Counted from the stretch's first letter, positions 1 through 6,719 are shown. The stretch: 6,719 bases of DNA from CAVPGH01 sp046726955 (GCA_046726955.1 JBKPBQ010000122.1:1-6719); one strand, 5' to 3'. Notes: a model not told the origin generated them from the letters alone. Made by a program: numbers and translations.

Positions 1-1224
1 GCCCGCGACCTCACGCGGAGGAAGGGCGCGCTCGACGGCGCCGGCCTCCCCGGCAAGCTCGCGGAGTGCCAGGAGCGGAACCCGGAGCGCTGCGAGCTCT
101 ACCTGGTGGAGGGCGACTCCGCCGGGGGGTCCGCCAAGCAGGGGCGCGACCGCACGTTCCAGGCCATCCTGCCCCTGCGGGGCAAGATCCTGAACGTCGA
201 GAAGGCGCGCCTCGACAAGACGCTCGCCTCCGAGGAGATCCGCAACATGATCGCGGCGCTCGGAACGGGGGTGGGCGCCGACGACTTCGACGTGGCCAAG
301 CTCCGCTACCACCGGATCATCATCATGTGCGACGCGGACGTGGACGGCAGCCACATCCGCACGCTGCTCCTCACGTTCTTCTACCGGCAGATGAAGGAGC
401 TCATCGAGCGCGGCCACCTCTACATCGCGCAGCCCCCGCTGTACAAGGCGAAGCACGGGAAGTCCGAGACGTACCTGAAGGACGAGCACGCGCTCGACGA
501 TTTCCTGATGCAGCGCGCGGTGGAGAACCGGAAGATCCGGCTCGCCTCCGGTCAGGAGTTCGAGGGGCCGAAGCTCCAGCGGCTGCTGGAGCGGATGGTC
601 ACGGTGTCGAAGCTCCTCGACCGCATCGAGAAGCGCGGGATCCCCCGCACCCTCGCGGAGCGGCTCCTCCGTGGCCAGATCAAGGACGCGGAGGCGTTCA
701 CGGACAAGGCGCGCCTCCTCGACCTCATCAAGCCGCTGCGCGACGCGCACGCGGACGTGCTCCTCGAGAAGGACGAGGAGCACGGGGTCTTCGAGATCGT
801 CCTGCAGGAGACGTTGGACGGCCAGCCCCGCGAGGTGCGGGTGGGCGACGCCTTCGTCACCTCCGCGGAGTACAAGGCGCTCTACTCGGCCTACGAGGAG
901 CTCCGCGAGATCGACCAGCCCCCGCTCACGGTGGTCGACGGCGGAGAGACGGTGGTGAGGAACCGGGAGGCCCTCGTCCACCACATCCTCGCCGAAGGCA
1001 AGAAGGGGATCGCGATCTCGCGCTACAAGGGCCTCGGAGAGATGAACGCCGAGGAGCTCTGGGAGACCACCATGAACCCGGAGAAGCGCACGCTCCTCCA
1101 GGTGCGCCTCGAGGACGAGGAGGTCGCGGAGAACATCTTCACGACGCTCATGGGCGACGTGGTCGAGCCGCGGCGGCAGTTCATCGAGGAGAACGCGCTC
1201 AACGTGAGGAACCTGGACATCTAG
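1..1224 (+). CDS. gyrB: DNA gyrase subunit B, 3' part (5' end outside window)
   Basis: This is the C-terminal half (407 codons) of the ATPase subunit of DNA gyrase, which with GyrA forms the A2B2 enzyme that negatively supercoils DNA in the cytoplasm. The reading frame is open from base 1, so the gene starts upstream of the window; by alignment from memory the fragment begins near E. coli residue 388. The Toprim metal-binding motifs are intact: EGDSAGGSAKQG (fragment residues 37-48, with the catalytic Glu37) and DADVDGSHIRT (residues 111-121). Between QPPLYK (144-149) and RYKGLGEMN (341-349) lie about 190 residues, against about 30 in B. subtilis, so the long Gram-negative-type insert is present. 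The C-terminus, ENALNVRNLDI, closely matches E. coli GyrB. The quinolone-region Asp equivalent to E. coli D426 is kept, and the K447 position is Arg, as in many bacteria. The stop is TAG, one base before gyrA. ParE is unlikely because gyrA follows directly and the motifs are of GyrB type. Confidence 0.97.
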   Translation, partial: ARDLTRRKGALDGAGLPGKLAECQERNPERCELYLVEGDSAGGSAKQGRDRTFQAILPLRGKILNVEKARLDKTLASEEIRNMIAALGTGVGADDFDVAKLRYHRIIIMCDADVDGSHIRTLLLTFFYRQMKELIERGHLYIAQPPLYKAKHGKSETYLKDEHALDDFLMQRAVENRKIRLASGQEFEGPKLQRLLERMVTVSKLLDRIEKRGIPRTLAERLLRGQIKDAEAFTDKARLLDLIKPLRDAHADVLLEKDEEHGVFEIVLQETLDGQPREVRVGDAFVTSAEYKALYSAYEELREIDQPPLTVVDGGETVVRNREALVHHILAEGKKGIAISRYKGLGEMNAEELWETTMNPEKRTLLQVRLEDEEVAENIFTTLMGDVVEPRRQFIEENALNVRNLDI

Positions 1225-1225
1225 A

Positions 1226-3685
1226 ATGGCCGACGACACTCCGGTCGCGCAGAACAAGATTCCCACCAACATCGCGGACGAGATGCGGCAGTCCTACATG
1301 GACTACGCGATGTCCGTCATCATCGGCCGGGCTCTTCCCGACGTGCGGGACGGGCTCAAGCCCGCGAACCGTCGCGTGCTCTACGGCATGCAGCAGATGG
1401 GGCTGCAGCCCGGCCGGCCCTACAGGAAGAGCGCCAAGATCGTCGGCGAGGTGATGGGGAACTACCATCCCCACGGCGACGCCGCGATCTACGACACGCT
1501 CGTGCGCATGGCCCAGCCGTTCAACATGCGGGCCCCGCTCGTGGACGGCCAAGGCAACTTCGGCAGCGTCGACGGCGATCCCCCGGCCGCCCAGCGCTAC
1601 ACCGAGGCGCGTCTCACCCGCCTCGGCGCCTCCATGATGGAGGACATCGAGAAAGAGACCGTCGACTTCTCGCCCACCTACGACGACAGCTCGGTCGAGC
1701 CCTCGGTCCTTCCCACCGTCCTCCCGAACCTCCTCGTGAACGGGGCGGCGGGGATCGCGGTGGGCATGGCCACCAACATCCCGCCCCACAACCTCGGCGA
1801 GGTCGTGGACGGGCTCGTGTTCCTCGTGGGGAACACGGACCTCACCCCCGACGAGCGGCTGGAGGGCCTCATGCAGAGGATCCCCGGCCCCGACTTCCCC
1901 ACCGCCGGATTCATCCTCGGCCGCGCGGGCATCCGCTCCGCCTACCGCACGGGCCGCGGCTCCATCGTGATGCGCGCGCGCGCGGAGATCGAGACGCGCA
2001 AGGGCGACCGCGAGATGATCGTGGTCACCGAGATCCCCTACCAGGTCAACAAGGCGCGGCTCATCGAGCGCATCGCCGAGCTCGCCCGCGAGGAGAAGAT
2101 CAAGGGGATCCAGGACGTCCGCGACGAGAGCGACCGGCGGGGCATGCGCATCGTCGTCGACGTGAAGAAAGGCGAGCCGAGCCAGGTCATCCTCAACAAC
2201 CTCTACAAGCACACGCCGCTCCAGGACACGTTCGGGGTGATCTTCCTCGCCATCGTGGACCAGCGGCCGCGGGTGCTGAACCTCCTCGACGCCTGCGAGC
2301 TCTTCCTCGACTTCCGCCGGCAGGTGGTGCGACGCCGGAGCGCCTTCGAGCTCCGCAAGGCGGAGGCTCGCGCCCACATCCTCGAGGGCTACGTGAAGGC
2401 CCTCGACCACCTGGACGAGGTGATCGCCCTCATCCGCGCCGCCAAGACGCCGGCGGACGCCAAGGTGGGCCTCATCGCCCGCTGGAGCTTCACGGAGATC
2501 CAGGCCGACGAGATCCTCAAGCTCCAGCTGCAGCGGCTGACCGGCCTCGAGCGCCAGAAGATCCAGGACGAGCTCAAGGAGCTCAAGGTCACGATCGCCG
2601 ACCTGAAGGACATCCTCGCCTCCCCGAAGCGGATCGACGGCATCGTGGTGGACGAGCTCAAGAAGATCAGCGAGGCCCACGGAAACCCGCGGCGGACGGA
2701 GATCCGGGAAGCGGTGGACGAGATCGCGGTGGAGGACCTGATCGCGGACGAGGACGTCGCGATCTCCATCACCCACACCGGCTACATCAAGCGGACCTCG
2801 ATCTCGAGCTACCGCGCGCAGAAGCGCGGGGGGCGGGGCCGGGTGGGGATGAAGACGCGCGACGAGGACTTCGTGAGCGACCTCTTCATCGCCTCCACCC
2901 ACTCCTACATCCTGATCTTCAGCGACCGCGGGCGGGTCTACTGGCTCAAGGTCCACGAGATCCCGGACGTGGGGCCGCAGGGGAAGGGCAAGGCGATCGT
3001 CAACCTCGTCTCCTTCCAGCCCGGAGAGAAGATGGCGGCCTCCTGCGCGGTCAAGAGCTTCGAGTCGGGGGGACACGTGCTCCTCGCCACCCGCAACGGC
3101 ATCATCAAGAAGACCGAGCTCTCCGCGTTCTCGAACCCACGTCCCAGCGGGATCATCGCCCTCTCCGTGGAGGAGGGCGACCTCCTCATCGACGCGGTGG
3201 CGACCTCGGGCAAGGACGAGCTGCTCCTCGGGACCCGCGGGGGGATGTGCATCCACTTCAGCGAGGAGGACGTCCGGCCCATGGGCCGCAGCGCCTACGG
3301 CGTCAAGGGGATCGAGCTCGAGGAGAAGGACGAGGTGGTGGCGCTCGAGGTGGTGGCGGAGGGGGGCACGCTCCTCACCGTGACCGAGAACGGTTACGGC
3401 AAGCGCACCGCGCTCGACGAGTACCGGCTTCAGACACGGGGCGGGAAGGGGATCATCAACATCAAGACCACGGGCCGCAACGGGCCGGTGGTGGGGGTCA
3501 AATTCCTCCGCGGCGACGAACACGTGATGCTCATCACCGAAAAGGGTATGATCATCCGCCTCAACACGGCAGATATCTCGACCATCGGCCGGAACACGCA
3601 GGGGGTGCGCCTCATCCAGCTCGAAGAGGGCGACCACCTGGTCTCGGTGGCCCGGCTGGCGGAGCGCGAGGAAGGCGAGGATTAA
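1226..3685 (+). CDS. gyrA: DNA gyrase subunit A
   Basis: This is the DNA breakage-reunion and DNA-wrapping subunit of gyrase, 819 residues, within the usual range and shorter than the 875 of E. coli. The N-terminal core (about 1-490) shows SYMDYAMSVIIGRALPDVRDGLKP, the helix-turn-helix region with HPHGDAAIYDT (81-91), and the catalytic Arg124-Tyr125 in QRYTEARL. The DNA-bending isoleucine equivalent to E. coli I174 is Ile177. The C-terminal beta-pinwheel (about 505-815) has repeated blade motifs (GYIKRT, GRVYWLK, NGIIKKTEL, NGYGKRT, KGMIIRL) and the gyrase-defining GyrA box QKRGGRG (532-538), which separates it from ParC. A second box-like QTRGGKG occurs at 736-742. The protein ends soon after the last blade with a very short acidic tail. 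The position equivalent to E. coli Ser83 is Ala86, and the H45 position is Asn48. The ATG follows the gyrB stop by one base. The nearest purine-rich site, GAGGA at 1206-1210, is 15 bases away, so coupling to gyrB translation is likely. Confidence 0.98.
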   Translation: MADDTPVAQNKIPTNIADEMRQSYMDYAMSVIIGRALPDVRDGLKPANRRVLYGMQQMGLQPGRPYRKSAKIVGEVMGNYHPHGDAAIYDTLVRMAQPFNMRAPLVDGQGNFGSVDGDPPAAQRYTEARLTRLGASMMEDIEKETVDFSPTYDDSSVEPSVLPTVLPNLLVNGAAGIAVGMATNIPPHNLGEVVDGLVFLVGNTDLTPDERLEGLMQRIPGPDFPTAGFILGRAGIRSAYRTGRGSIVMRARAEIETRKGDREMIVVTEIPYQVNKARLIERIAELAREEKIKGIQDVRDESDRRGMRIVVDVKKGEPSQVILNNLYKHTPLQDTFGVIFLAIVDQRPRVLNLLDACELFLDFRRQVVRRRSAFELRKAEARAHILEGYVKALDHLDEVIALIRAAKTPADAKVGLIARWSFTEIQADEILKLQLQRLTGLERQKIQDELKELKVTIADLKDILASPKRIDGIVVDELKKISEAHGNPRRTEIREAVDEIAVEDLIADEDVAISITHTGYIKRTSISSYRAQKRGGRGRVGMKTRDEDFVSDLFIASTHSYILIFSDRGRVYWLKVHEIPDVGPQGKGKAIVNLVSFQPGEKMAASCAVKSFESGGHVLLATRNGIIKKTELSAFSNPRPSGIIALSVEEGDLLIDAVATSGKDELLLGTRGGMCIHFSEEDVRPMGRSAYGVKGIELEEKDEVVALEVVAEGGTLLTVTENGYGKRTALDEYRLQTRGGKGIINIKTTGRNGPVVGVKFLRGDEHVMLITEKGMIIRLNTADISTIGRNTQGVRLIQLEEGDHLVSVARLAEREEGED

Positions 3686-3690
3686 GGAGG
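3684..3690 (+). promoter_or_regulatory. Strong Shine-Dalgarno site for the lipoprotein gene
   Basis: AAGGAGG overlaps the gyrA TAA stop (3683-3685) and lies four bases before the ATG at 3695. It is the clearest ribosome binding site in the window. It fixes the start of the downstream gene and suggests that gene is translated efficiently from the gyrase transcript rather than by leaky reinitiation. Confidence 0.85.
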
Positions 3691-3694
3691 AGCC

Positions 3695-4366
3695 ATGAGC
3701 ATTCGAGGAACAGCCCTCGGAGCGGTCCTGGTCGTGGCCGCCCTGAGCGTGGCCTGCGGCGGTTCGGAGACGCGCGTCATCGACCAGTACTTCAACGCCC
3801 TGAAGGCCAACGACAACACGACCCTCACCAGCTTCGCCGCGGTCGCCTTCGACAAGAAGGTCGACGCCTGGAAGATCAAAGGCAGCAGCCCCGAGACCCG
3901 CAGCCCCGCCATCCTTCCCGACCTCGCCAAGAAGGTGTCCGACCTCGAGGCCGAGCTCGCGGCGAACAAGAAGGCGGCCGGCGCCTACTCCCTGGAGAAG
4001 TACTCCGACATCGACAAGGTGAAGGACCTGCAAAAGGCGGGTAAGCCCGTGCCGGGAAACCTGAAGGAAGTGGCCGACAAGTGGGCCCAGTTCAATGACA
4101 AGGACCGCGAGCTGAAGACGCAGCTCGGGAAGGCGAAGGCGGCGCTCGAGCGCGAGAAGCGCAACGCCACCCTCTCTGTCGGCCAGCAGGACGACGTGGC
4201 GAACCTGTCGGGCGAGGTCGTGAGCAAGACGGTGGACGTCGACCTCACGATCGCGGGACAGGTGCAGCCCTACGTCATGACACTGCGGAAGTACGAGCTC
4301 AGCGGGGGCAGCGGACCGCGACAGGTCAGCCGCTGGGTGATCCAGAACATCGCGCCAAAGGGATAG
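3695..4366 (+). CDS. Predicted lipoprotein, NTF2-like with helical insertion
   Basis: This is a 223-residue protein that I do not recognise as a named family. Residues 1-20 form a lipoprotein signal peptide: Arg4, a hydrophobic core GAVLVVAALSVA, then Cys21. The lipobox LSVAC is slightly atypical, with Ser at -3, but fits the general lipoprotein pattern. The mature protein would begin CGGS, with no Asp at +2, so outer-membrane or periplasmic anchoring is plausible. Residues 25-60 (RVIDQYFNALKANDNTTLTSF) resemble the first helices of NTF2-like or DUF4878-type domains. Residues about 72-165 are rich in Lys, Glu, Ala and Asp and look helical, possibly coiled coil. Residues 172-222 alternate like beta strands and end RWVIQNIAPKG, as NTF2-like sheets often do. 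The start is supported by a strong ribosome binding site. The gene sits nine bases after gyrA in the same direction, so it is probably in the gyrBA transcript, with a hairpin downstream. Gene and export are well supported; the fold is inference and the function unknown. Confidence 0.85.
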   Translation: MSIRGTALGAVLVVAALSVACGGSETRVIDQYFNALKANDNTTLTSFAAVAFDKKVDAWKIKGSSPETRSPAILPDLAKKVSDLEAELAANKKAAGAYSLEKYSDIDKVKDLQKAGKPVPGNLKEVADKWAQFNDKDRELKTQLGKAKAALEREKRNATLSVGQQDDVANLSGEVVSKTVDVDLTIAGQVQPYVMTLRKYELSGGSGPRQVSRWVIQNIAPKG

Positions 4367-4415
4367 CCCGCGAGCCGGTCGACGTTCCCGCGGCGTTCAT
4401 CTCCTGATTGCGACC

Positions 4416-4452
4416 CCGGCGCGAGCGGGGACGGAGAAGCCGCTCGCGCCGG
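4416..4452. terminator. Perfect 13-bp inverted repeat, probable bidirectional terminator
   Basis: The arms CCGGCGCGAGCGG (4416-4428) and CCGCTCGCGCCGG (4440-4452) are exact reverse complements, separated by an 11-base loop. The hairpin lies in the 140-base gap (4367-4506) between two convergent genes, 49 bases after the lipoprotein stop and 54 bases from the helicase stop. No T-tract follows on either strand, so it is not a textbook intrinsic terminator; high-GC genomes often have such U-poor hairpins. It could instead mainly protect the 3' ends of both mRNAs. I see no gene or other signal in this gap beyond two weak 5-bp stems. Confidence 0.6.
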
Positions 4453-4506
4453 CGCCCTGGGGGAGCTCACACCAGGTCTCGATCGGCCCGCCGGCCGCCT
4501 CTCGCC

Positions 4507-6681
4507 CTACTCCACCTCCAGACCCGCGTAGCGGGCCACGAGCTTCTTGGCGCCCACGGCGGGAAAGGAGACGGTCAGCTTCAGGTCGTCGCCCTCTCCG
4601 TCCCGGCGCAGCACGGTCCCCACGCCGAAGAGCGGATGGCGCACGCGGACACCGGCGCGCAGCTCGTCGAAGGCTCCGGGGGGCACGGGCGGGGGCTGGA
4701 GCTTCGGGGCCTTCCACTCTCGCGGGCGCTCCTCGCGGCGCGGCGCCGTGCGGGCGTAGGCGCGGGCTCCCGTGATCTCGATCTCGTCGGTGTCGATCTC
4801 CTCCAGGAACCGGCTCTTCTCGGCGAGGCGCCTCTGCCCGAAGACCTGCCGGCTCTGCGCCCAGGAGAGATGGAGCCTCTCCATGGCCCGCGTCATCCCC
4901 ACGTAGGCGAGACGGCGCTCCTCCTCGAGCCCCTCCGCACTCGCGAGGCTGCGCGAGTGGGGCAGGAGTCCCTCCTCCATCCCCACCAGGAAGACCGTCT
5001 CGAACTCCAGGCCCTTGGCCGCGTGGAGGGTCATGAGGGTGACCGGGGCGTCGTCCTTCACCTGGTCGGCGTCGGAGAGCAGCGCGGCGCGGTCGAGGAA
5101 CCCCGCGAGCGAGGGCGCGCTCTCGCGCGCCTCGTAGTCGGCGGCGGCGGCGAGCAGCTCGGCGAGGTTCTCGAGCCGGTCCTCGCTCTCCTGGGTGTCG
5201 TCGGAGGCGAGAGCCGCCGAGTAGCCGGTCAGCTCGAGCACCCGCTCGAGCAGCCGCCGGATCCCGAGCGACTGCGCCTCGACGCGCAGGCTCTCCAGCA
5301 GCTCGCGGAAGCGCTGCAACGGAACCAGGGCCCGTCCGGGAACCGCCGCCTCGTCGACCACTGCTCCGAGCGCGTCCCAGAGCGAGATCCGCCGCGTCGC
5401 GGCCTGCCGCTCGATCTCGCCGATCGTCCGCTCTCCGATGCCGCGGGGCGGGACGTTCACGATGCGCCGGAGCGCCACCGCGTCCCCCGGGTTCAGGATC
5501 ACGCGGAGGTAGGCGAGGAGGTCCTTCACCTCGCGCCGGGCGTAGAACCCGACGCCCCCCACCACGACGTAGGGAATGCGGTAGCGCAGCAGGCCTTCCT
5601 CGAGCAGCCGGCTCTGCGCGTTCATGCGGAAGAGCACGGCCATGCGTCCCTTCCCGCGGAGGCCGGCGATCCTCTCCACGACCGTGGTCGCCTCCTCGAA
5701 CTCGTCCGCCGCCTCGTGCAGCCGCACCTTCTCCCCCGCCGGGCGGACCGCGCGCAGCGTCTTGCCCTTGCGCCGCTGGTTGCGGGCCACGAGCGACGAC
5801 GCGATGTCGAGGATGGCCTGGCTGGAGCGGTAGTTCTCCTCCAGACGGAACACGCGCGCGCCCGGGAAGTCCGCCTCGAAGTCGAGGATGTTGTCGAGGT
5901 CGGCGCCCCGCCAGGAGTAGATCGACTGGTCCTCGTCGCCCACGACGGTGAGGTTCCCGGCGGGCCCGGCGAGGTGGCGCACGATCTCGTACTGGGCCCG
6001 GTTCGTGTCCTGGTACTCGTCCACGAGCATGTAGCGGAAGCGGCGGCGGTAGGCCTCGCGGACGTGCTCGTGGTCGGCGAAGAGGGCGACAGTGAGGAGC
6101 AGGAGGTCGTCGAAGTCCACGGCCCCCGCCGAGCGGAGCGCCTCCTGGTAGCGCGCGGCCACGCGGTCGAAGACGCCGAGCGACTCGTCGTCGTCCTCGA
6201 GGACGCGGCCGGAGTTCTTGCGGGCCGAGATCTTCGCGAGCAGCCGCCGCGGCGGGTGGAGCTTCTCCGAGAGGTCGAGCGCGCGCATGGCCTCGCGCAC
6301 CGCCGACATCTGGTCGTCCTCGTCGTAGATCACGAAGCCGGAGGGGAGGCCCAGCGCCGCCCCGTCGCGCCGCAGCACCCTCACGCAGAAGCTGTGGAAG
6401 GTCGAGATCCAGGAGGCGAGCGAGCCCCCGAGGAGCTTCTCCGCCCGCTCCTTCATCTCCCCCGCCGCCTTGTTCGTGAAGGTGACGGCGAGGATCTGGT
6501 CGGAGGGCACGCCCTTTTCCAGCACGAGGTGGGCGATCCGGTGCGTGATGACGCGCGTCTTCCCGCTGCCCGCCCCCGCGAGGATGAGCACGGGGCCTTC
6601 CGTGGCGAGCACGGCCTCGCGCTGCTGGGAGTTGAGGCCGGCGAGGAGGGGGGAGGCCTCGGTGGACGAGGGCGGCGTCAC
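4507..6681 (-). CDS. pcrA: UvrD/PcrA-type ATP-dependent DNA helicase
   Basis: This is a superfamily 1A 3'-5' DNA helicase of 724 residues, the usual length for UvrD and PcrA. It unwinds DNA in nucleotide excision and mismatch repair, strips RecA, and helps resolve replication-transcription conflicts. All motifs are intact: Q motif LNSQQREAV (16-24), Walker A GAGSGKT (36-42), Ia VTFTNKAAGEM (66-76), Ic STFHSFC (93-99), motif II DEYQ (221-224), III GDEDQSIYSWRG (248-259), IV LEENYRS (280-286), V TLMTLHAAKGLEFE (548-561) and VI EEERRLAYVGMTRA (586-599). A Pro/Arg-rich linker (about 640-670) leads to a C-terminal Tudor-like domain (671-722, GVRVRHPLFGVGTVLRR), the module that binds RNA polymerase in PcrA/UvrD. 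Rep lacks it, so Rep is disfavoured. The GTG start overlaps the glmS stop as GTGA, and no good Shine-Dalgarno lies upstream, so translational coupling is likely. Starting here leaves a normal short leader before the Q motif. The symbol uvrD would be equally acceptable. Confidence 0.95.
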   Translation of the reverse strand: MTPPSSTEASPLLAGLNSQQREAVLATEGPVLILAGAGSGKTRVITHRIAHLVLEKGVPSDQILAVTFTNKAAGEMKERAEKLLGGSLASWISTFHSFCVRVLRRDGAALGLPSGFVIYDEDDQMSAVREAMRALDLSEKLHPPRRLLAKISARKNSGRVLEDDDESLGVFDRVAARYQEALRSAGAVDFDDLLLLTVALFADHEHVREAYRRRFRYMLVDEYQDTNRAQYEIVRHLAGPAGNLTVVGDEDQSIYSWRGADLDNILDFEADFPGARVFRLEENYRSSQAILDIASSLVARNQRRKGKTLRAVRPAGEKVRLHEAADEFEEATTVVERIAGLRGKGRMAVLFRMNAQSRLLEEGLLRYRIPYVVVGGVGFYARREVKDLLAYLRVILNPGDAVALRRIVNVPPRGIGERTIGEIERQAATRRISLWDALGAVVDEAAVPGRALVPLQRFRELLESLRVEAQSLGIRRLLERVLELTGYSAALASDDTQESEDRLENLAELLAAAADYEARESAPSLAGFLDRAALLSDADQVKDDAPVTLMTLHAAKGLEFETVFLVGMEEGLLPHSRSLASAEGLEEERRLAYVGMTRAMERLHLSWAQSRQVFGQRRLAEKSRFLEEIDTDEIEITGARAYARTAPRREERPREWKAPKLQPPPVPPGAFDELRAGVRVRHPLFGVGTVLRRDGEGDDLKLTVSFPAVGAKKLVARYAGLEVE

Positions 6682-6719
6682 TCGACCGTGACCGACTTCG
6701 CCAGGTTCCGCGGCTGGTC
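6678..6719 (-). CDS. glmS: Glucosamine-fructose-6-phosphate aminotransferase, last 13 codons
   Basis: Reading leftward from the right edge gives DQPRNLAKSVTVE followed by TGA (6678-6680). This matches, from memory, the extremely conserved C-terminal tail of GlmS, including that of E. coli. GlmS makes glucosamine-6-phosphate from fructose-6-phosphate and glutamine, the first step toward UDP-GlcNAc for peptidoglycan and LPS. The tail forms part of the sugar isomerase active-site region, and the Lys in NLAKS corresponds to the conserved C-terminal lysine near the sugar. Only this end is visible, so nothing can be said about the rest of the gene or any riboswitch or ribozyme upstream. Its stop overlaps the helicase start by four bases, which places the two genes in one transcript. 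Confidence 0.9.
   Translation of the reverse strand, partial: DQPRNLAKSVTVE

Noticed and set aside
106..108. A possible gyrB start at the GTG in position 106
   Set aside because: The frame is open back to base 1 and the upstream codons read ARDLTRRKGALDG, conserved GyrB sequence, so the GTG is an internal valine just before the EGDSA motif.
66..1454. A 462-codon plus-strand frame overlapping gyrB and the start of gyrA
   Set aside because: It is an out-of-frame shadow rich in Arg, Gly, Pro and Ala, typical of shifted frames in GC-rich DNA, and conflicts with unmistakable GyrB and GyrA sequences.
1199..4033. A 944-codon open reading frame on the minus strand across all of gyrA and the start of the lipoprotein gene
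   Set aside because: It is in codon register with gyrA and the lipoprotein gene. Antisense stops in that register need TTA, CTA or TCA sense codons, which these GC-rich genes avoid entirely here. The product is a low-complexity run of Asp, Val, Leu, His and Gly with no domain, and gyrA is certain.
3247..4044. A 265-codon plus-strand frame bridging the gyrA end and the lipoprotein gene
   Set aside because: Its composition is the usual Arg/Gly/His/Pro shadow pattern, it starts inside gyrA, and the alternative frames encode a GyrA pinwheel and a convincing signal peptide with a strong ribosome site.
4456..4497. Two short inverted repeats (CCTGG/CCAGG and CGGCC/GGCCG) in the convergent gap
   Set aside because: Stems of only five pairs are expected by chance in sequence this rich in G and C, and neither is followed by a T-tract.
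4397..4717. A 106-codon minus-strand frame overlapping the helicase 3' end and the convergent gap
   Set aside because: It is Arg/Ala/Gly-rich, overlaps the Tudor-like helicase domain out of frame and runs through the hairpin; no ribosome site or domain supports it.

Overview
This is a GC-rich (visibly about two thirds G+C), densely coded chromosomal window from a Gram-negative-type bacterium. It holds housekeeping genes, not accessory or mobile DNA. The GyrB fragment carries the long insert known from Proteobacteria and other Gram-negative groups. The wording of the helicase motifs (GDEDQSIYSWRGAD, LEENYRS) reminds me of Acidobacteriota, with Myxococcota or other former Deltaproteobacteria as alternatives. 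That placement is an impression from motif style, not the result of a search.

Layout: a rightward cluster fills about the first 4.4 kb. It consists of the 3' half of gyrB (cut by the window edge), gyrA one base after it, and a small predicted lipoprotein gene nine bases after gyrA with a strong ribosome binding site overlapping the gyrA stop. A leftward cluster enters from the right edge: the last 13 codons of glmS, then a full-length pcrA/uvrD-type helicase gene whose GTG start overlaps the glmS stop by four bases. The two clusters converge on a 140-base gap that contains a perfect 13-bp inverted repeat, the likely shared terminator.

Function: gyrB and gyrA encode the two subunits of DNA gyrase, which introduces negative supercoils, and their near-contiguity suits stoichiometric co-expression. 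The lipoprotein has no obvious link to gyrase; it looks like an NTF2-like fold interrupted by a long charged helical segment and is the one uncharacterised gene here. On the other strand, GlmS makes glucosamine-6-phosphate for peptidoglycan and LPS, and PcrA/UvrD is a DNA repair and transcription-conflict helicase. Their coupling looks positional rather than mechanistic.

I found no RNA gene, CRISPR array, insertion sequence, prophage or defence system. The most noteworthy points are the lipoprotein, the gyrase residues at drug-contact positions, and the tight glmS-pcrA junction. I see no convincing evidence of a previously undescribed system.
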